A stretch of DNA of 64,000 nucleotides from Sinorhizobium kostiense. Its GTDB lineage: Bacteria; Pseudomonadota; Alphaproteobacteria; Rhizobiales; Rhizobiaceae. Below the pieces are notes generated by a model. The model ran no database searches. It had not been told where the DNA came from and worked only from the letters and a program-made list of their open reading frames with translations. Both the position numbers and the translations under genes were made by a program. The DNA lies in the NCBI RefSeq assembly GCF_017874595.1, contig NZ_JAGILA010000007.1, positions 62,001 to 126,000 of the forward strand, in the 5' to 3' direction. Positions within the stretch are counted from its first letter, which is position 1. The number at the start of each line of letters is the position of its first letter. Positions 61,457 to 64,000 of this stretch are shown here, one piece after another.

Positions 61457-62179
61457 ATGTCGGCCAAGCCAATCTACAAGCGCGTTCTTCTCAAAGCCTC
61501 GGGTGAAGCGTTGATGGGAAGCCAGGGCTTCGGCATCGATGTCGCGGTCGCCGACCGGATTGCCGCTGACATCGCCGAAGCGCGTGCAATGGGGGTGGAA
61601 GTTGGCGTCGTCGTTGGCGGCGGCAACATTTTCCGCGGGGTAGCGGTAGCCTCCAAGGGTGGCGACCGGGTGACGGGCGATCACATGGGCATGTTGGCGA
61701 CCGTGATCAATGCACTGGCGCTTGCAACCTCGCTGCGCAAGCTGGATATCGATACGGTGGTGCTTTCGGCCATTGCGATGCCGGAGATCTGCGAGAGCTT
61801 CTCGCAACGCGCGACACTCTTTCACCTCTCTCAGGGGCGCGTGGTGATCTTCGCCGGGGGCACCGGCAATCCTTTCTTCACGACCGATTCGGCGGCCGCC
61901 CTTCGCGCCGCCGAAATGGGAGCTGAGGCGATCTTGAAGGGAACGCAGGTCGACGGTATCTATTCCGCCGACCCGAAAAAGGACCCCACCGCCACCCGCT
62001 TCGATCGTCTGACCCACAGCGAGGTCCTGGAACGGGGCTTGGCCGTCATGGACGTTGCTGCCGTGGCGCTCGCGCGGGAAAATGCCATCCCGATCGTCGT
62101 CTTCTCGATCCACGAAAAGGGTGGGTTTGCGGAGATATTGACCGGGGGCGGTCGAGCCACCATCGTGATGGATAATTGA
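61457..62179 (+). CDS. pyrH: Uridylate kinase
   Basis: 240 residues. Phosphorylates UMP to UDP. The start was set at the second of two ATGs (61457), best spaced from AGGAG; the N-terminus is MSAKPIYKRVLLKASGEALM. Motifs VVVGGGNIFRG, DHMGMLATVINALAL, VIFAGGTGNPFFTTDSAAAL and DGIYSADPKKDPTAT are typical. frr follows after 56 bases. Confidence 0.97.
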   Translation: MSAKPIYKRVLLKASGEALMGSQGFGIDVAVADRIAADIAEARAMGVEVGVVVGGGNIFRGVAVASKGGDRVTGDHMGMLATVINALALATSLRKLDIDTVVLSAIAMPEICESFSQRATLFHLSQGRVVIFAGGTGNPFFTTDSAAALRAAEMGAEAILKGTQVDGIYSADPKKDPTATRFDRLTHSEVLERGLAVMDVAAVALARENAIPIVVFSIHEKGGFAEILTGGGRATIVMDN

Positions 62180-62235
62180 CAATCCGAGGGGGCCCCCGCG
62201 TGGCCGCCCAGGATGAAGAATGGGAGTGTTGAACC

Positions 62236-62796
62236 ATGAGTGAAGGTGTGGATCTGAAGGAACTGAGACGCCGTATGGACGGGGCGATTGCTGCCTTCAA
62301 GCACGATATCGCATCGCTGCGTACCGGCCGTGCCTCAGCAAATGTTCTCGATCCGGTAACCGTTGAGGCCTACGGATCGCGGATGCCGCTGAACCAGGTT
62401 GCCAACATCACTGTTCCGGAGCCGCGGATGCTCTCGGTATCTGTGTGGGACAAGTCGATGGTCGGTGCCGTGGAGCGGGCGATCAGGGAATCCAATCTCG
62501 GCCTCAACCCGATCGTCGACGGGCAGAATCTGCGCATTCCGCTGCCCGAGCTGAACGAGGAGCGGCGCAAGTCGCTGGTCAAGGTCGCGCATGACTACGC
62601 CGAGAAAAGCAAGGTGGCCGTGCGCCATGTACGGCGCGACGGCATGGATGACCTGAAAAAAGCCGAAAAGGATGGCGAGATCGGTCAGGACGAGAGCCGC
62701 GCTCAGTCCGAGCGGGTGCAAAAGATGACCGATGAAATGATCTCCGAAATCGACCGCTTGCTCGCGGACAAGGAAAAGGAAATCATGCAGGTCTGA
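62236..62796 (+). CDS. frr: Ribosome recycling factor
   Basis: 186 residues, the normal length. With EF-G it splits post-termination ribosomes. [60 protein letters not shown] and [20 protein letters not shown] are family signatures. It sits between pyrH and uppS, the usual alphaproteobacterial order. Confidence 0.98.
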   Translation: MSEGVDLKELRRRMDGAIAAFKHDIASLRTGRASANVLDPVTVEAYGSRMPLNQVANITVPEPRMLSVSVWDKSMVGAVERAIRESNLGLNPIVDGQNLRIPLPELNEERRKSLVKVAHDYAEKSKVAVRHVRRDGMDDLKKAEKDGEIGQDESRAQSERVQKMTDEMISEIDRLLADKEKEIMQV

Positions 62797-62830
62797 CGCG
62801 TCGAAACTGAGTCTCTAGTTCGGACGGCCC

Positions 62831-63574
62831 ATGGCAGAATTCATCCCCACAAACGTGCCGGCTCACGTCGCTATCATCATGGACGGCAACGGTCGATGGG
62901 CGAGCGCGCGTGGACTGCCGCGCACCATGGGTCACCGCAAGGGTGTCGAGGCGGTCCGCGGCGCCGTCAAGACCGCCGCGGAGCTCGGGATTCGCTACCT
63001 GACGCTTTTTGCCTTTTCCTCCGAGAACTGGAGCCGGCCCGAAGATGAGGTCAGTGATCTCATGGGCCTGCTCAAGACCTTCGTGCGGCGGGACCTTGCC
63101 GACCTGCACCGTGAGAACGTTCGCATCCGCGTCATCGGCGACCGCGCGAACCTGACCGGTGATATCCTGCCGCTCCTGCTCGAGGCGGAGGAGACGACGC
63201 GCGCCAATACCGGGATTACGCTGGTGATCGCCTTCAACTATGGCGCGCGGGATGAATTGGCGCGGGCGATGCGCCGCCTCGCGGAAGAGGCGGCGGCGGG
63301 ACGCCTTCGCCCGGAAGATATCACCGCGGAGCGGATCGCCGAGACCATCGACACGGCAGGCATTCCCGATCCGGACCTCATTCTTCGGACGAGCGGCGAG
63401 GAGCGCCTTTCCAATTTTCTGCTCTGGCAAGGGGCCTATTCCGAGTTGCTTTTCATTCCCGAACTTTGGCCGGACTTCACGCGCGAGACCTTCATCGCCG
63501 CGATCGAGAAATATGCCTGCCGAGAGCGCCGCTTCGGCGGCTTGCCGCAACCGTCTTTGGCGGTCGGCTCCTGA
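62831..63574 (+). CDS. uppS: Undecaprenyl diphosphate synthase
   Basis: 247 residues. Cis-prenyltransferase making the lipid carrier for peptidoglycan and polysaccharides. [20 protein letters not shown] holds the catalytic Asp; [15 protein letters not shown] and [20 protein letters not shown] follow. The stop overlaps the cdsA start (ATGA). Confidence 0.97.
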   Translation: MAEFIPTNVPAHVAIIMDGNGRWASARGLPRTMGHRKGVEAVRGAVKTAAELGIRYLTLFAFSSENWSRPEDEVSDLMGLLKTFVRRDLADLHRENVRIRVIGDRANLTGDILPLLLEAEETTRANTGITLVIAFNYGARDELARAMRRLAEEAAAGRLRPEDITAERIAETIDTAGIPDPDLILRTSGEERLSNFLLWQGAYSELLFIPELWPDFTRETFIAAIEKYACRERRFGGLPQPSLAVGS

Positions 63575-64000
63575 TGCAGAGCGAACTGAAACTGCGAATA
63601 GCCTCCGGCCTGGTTCTGGCCGCGATTGCCCTCGGCGCCACCTGGGCGGGCGGTTCTGCTTTCCAGCTTCTGTCCGTCGCAATCGGCTTGCTTGTCTATT
63701 ACGAGTGGTCGACGATCACTCGGCTCGCCGAGCGGGATTTCCAGGGCAATGCGATCGGGTGGGTGTCGCAGGGTATTCTGGCCGTACTCGTGCTCTTCGA
63801 CCACATGCCGCTGACGCTGCCGGTATTTGCCGGCTGCGTGGCAGTCGCCATCTTGTGGGTCGCGATCAGGAAGACAAGTTTTTGGTTGCCCGGCGGGATC
63901 GCCTATGCCGGGCTGACGAGCATATCTCTGGCTGCCGTCCGCGGAGCGGATTACCTCGGCCTCGTCGCGACCCTCTTCGTCTTCGCCGTCGTGTGGGGGA
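63574..64000 (+). CDS. cdsA: Phosphatidate cytidylyltransferase, N-terminal part
   Basis: The frame runs off the right edge after about 142 codons, so the C-terminal signature is not seen. It starts in the uppS stop codon. The visible part begins LKLRIASGLVLAAIALGATW, typical of CdsA, and has several hydrophobic segments. The position after uppS is the usual place of cdsA, which makes CDP-diacylglycerol for phospholipid synthesis. Confidence 0.9.
   Translation, partial: MQSELKLRIASGLVLAAIALGATWAGGSAFQLLSVAIGLLVYYEWSTITRLAERDFQGNAIGWVSQGILAVLVLFDHMPLTLPVFAGCVAVAILWVAIRKTSFWLPGGIAYAGLTSISLAAVRGADYLGLVATLFVFAVVWG

Overview
The window looks like chromosome of a Sinorhizobium/Ensifer-type alphaproteobacterium. 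The support is the high GC content, the rhizobial gene order in the right half (cysG-cysI-fpr, the general amino acid transporter aapJQMP, cysE, phasin, clpS-clpA, rpsB-tsf-pyrH-frr-uppS-cdsA), an EipB-family envelope protein, and rhizobial-style intergenic palindromic repeats. No rRNA, tRNA, CRISPR array, phage or intact insertion sequence was seen.

Left part (1-33.9 kb): accessory genes for energy, stress and low oxygen. On the minus strand lie a partial membrane protein, probably of the MscS type, then DUF2950 and DUF3300. Next is a plus-strand operon of a DUF3141 alpha/beta hydrolase with a PHA-synthase-like catalytic triad, phosphotransacetylase, acetate kinase and a FabI-type enoyl reductase. 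Polyphosphate-type functions follow: a stand-alone CYTH protein, an unknown 156-residue protein, PPK2 polyphosphate kinase and, further on, a CYTH-CHAD fusion. Among them sit a SulP transporter, an HlyD-type periplasmic adaptor, an AI-2E permease, a TPR/TolB-like membrane protein, a Crp/Fnr (FixK-like) regulator and a Ca2+/H+ exchanger. Two good FixK/FNR-type boxes and one degenerate box lie in the intergenic gaps. A MASE1 histidine kinase with six tandem PAS units is followed by three response-regulator genes. The block ends with an MBL-fold hydrolase, an NAD(P)-binding reductase, a secreted cupin and a DUF900 lipoprotein hydrolase.

Right part (33.9-64 kb): conserved housekeeping genes. These are mazG and a nucleoside deaminase; the sulfite reduction operon cysG-DUF2849-cysI-DUF934-fpr; aapJQMP on the minus strand, with an internal hairpin after aapJ; metC; an FAD monooxygenase and a CHCC zinc-finger protein; an alpha/beta hydrolase; cysE; DUF3126; a phasin; clpS-clpA; azlCD; HIT, GNAT, GDPD and RidA family genes; eipB; and the translation, nucleotide and envelope cluster rpsB-tsf-pyrH-frr-uppS-cdsA, which runs off the right edge.

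Working interpretation (inference): the left block couples acetyl phosphate, polyphosphate and ion or redox balance to oxygen or energy sensing. A FixK-like regulator and a large PAS kinase are encoded within it. The main candidates for something not well described are the CYTH/PPK2/CHAD grouping with its unknown small proteins, and the PhaC-like DUF3141 enzyme tied to Pta-AckA.
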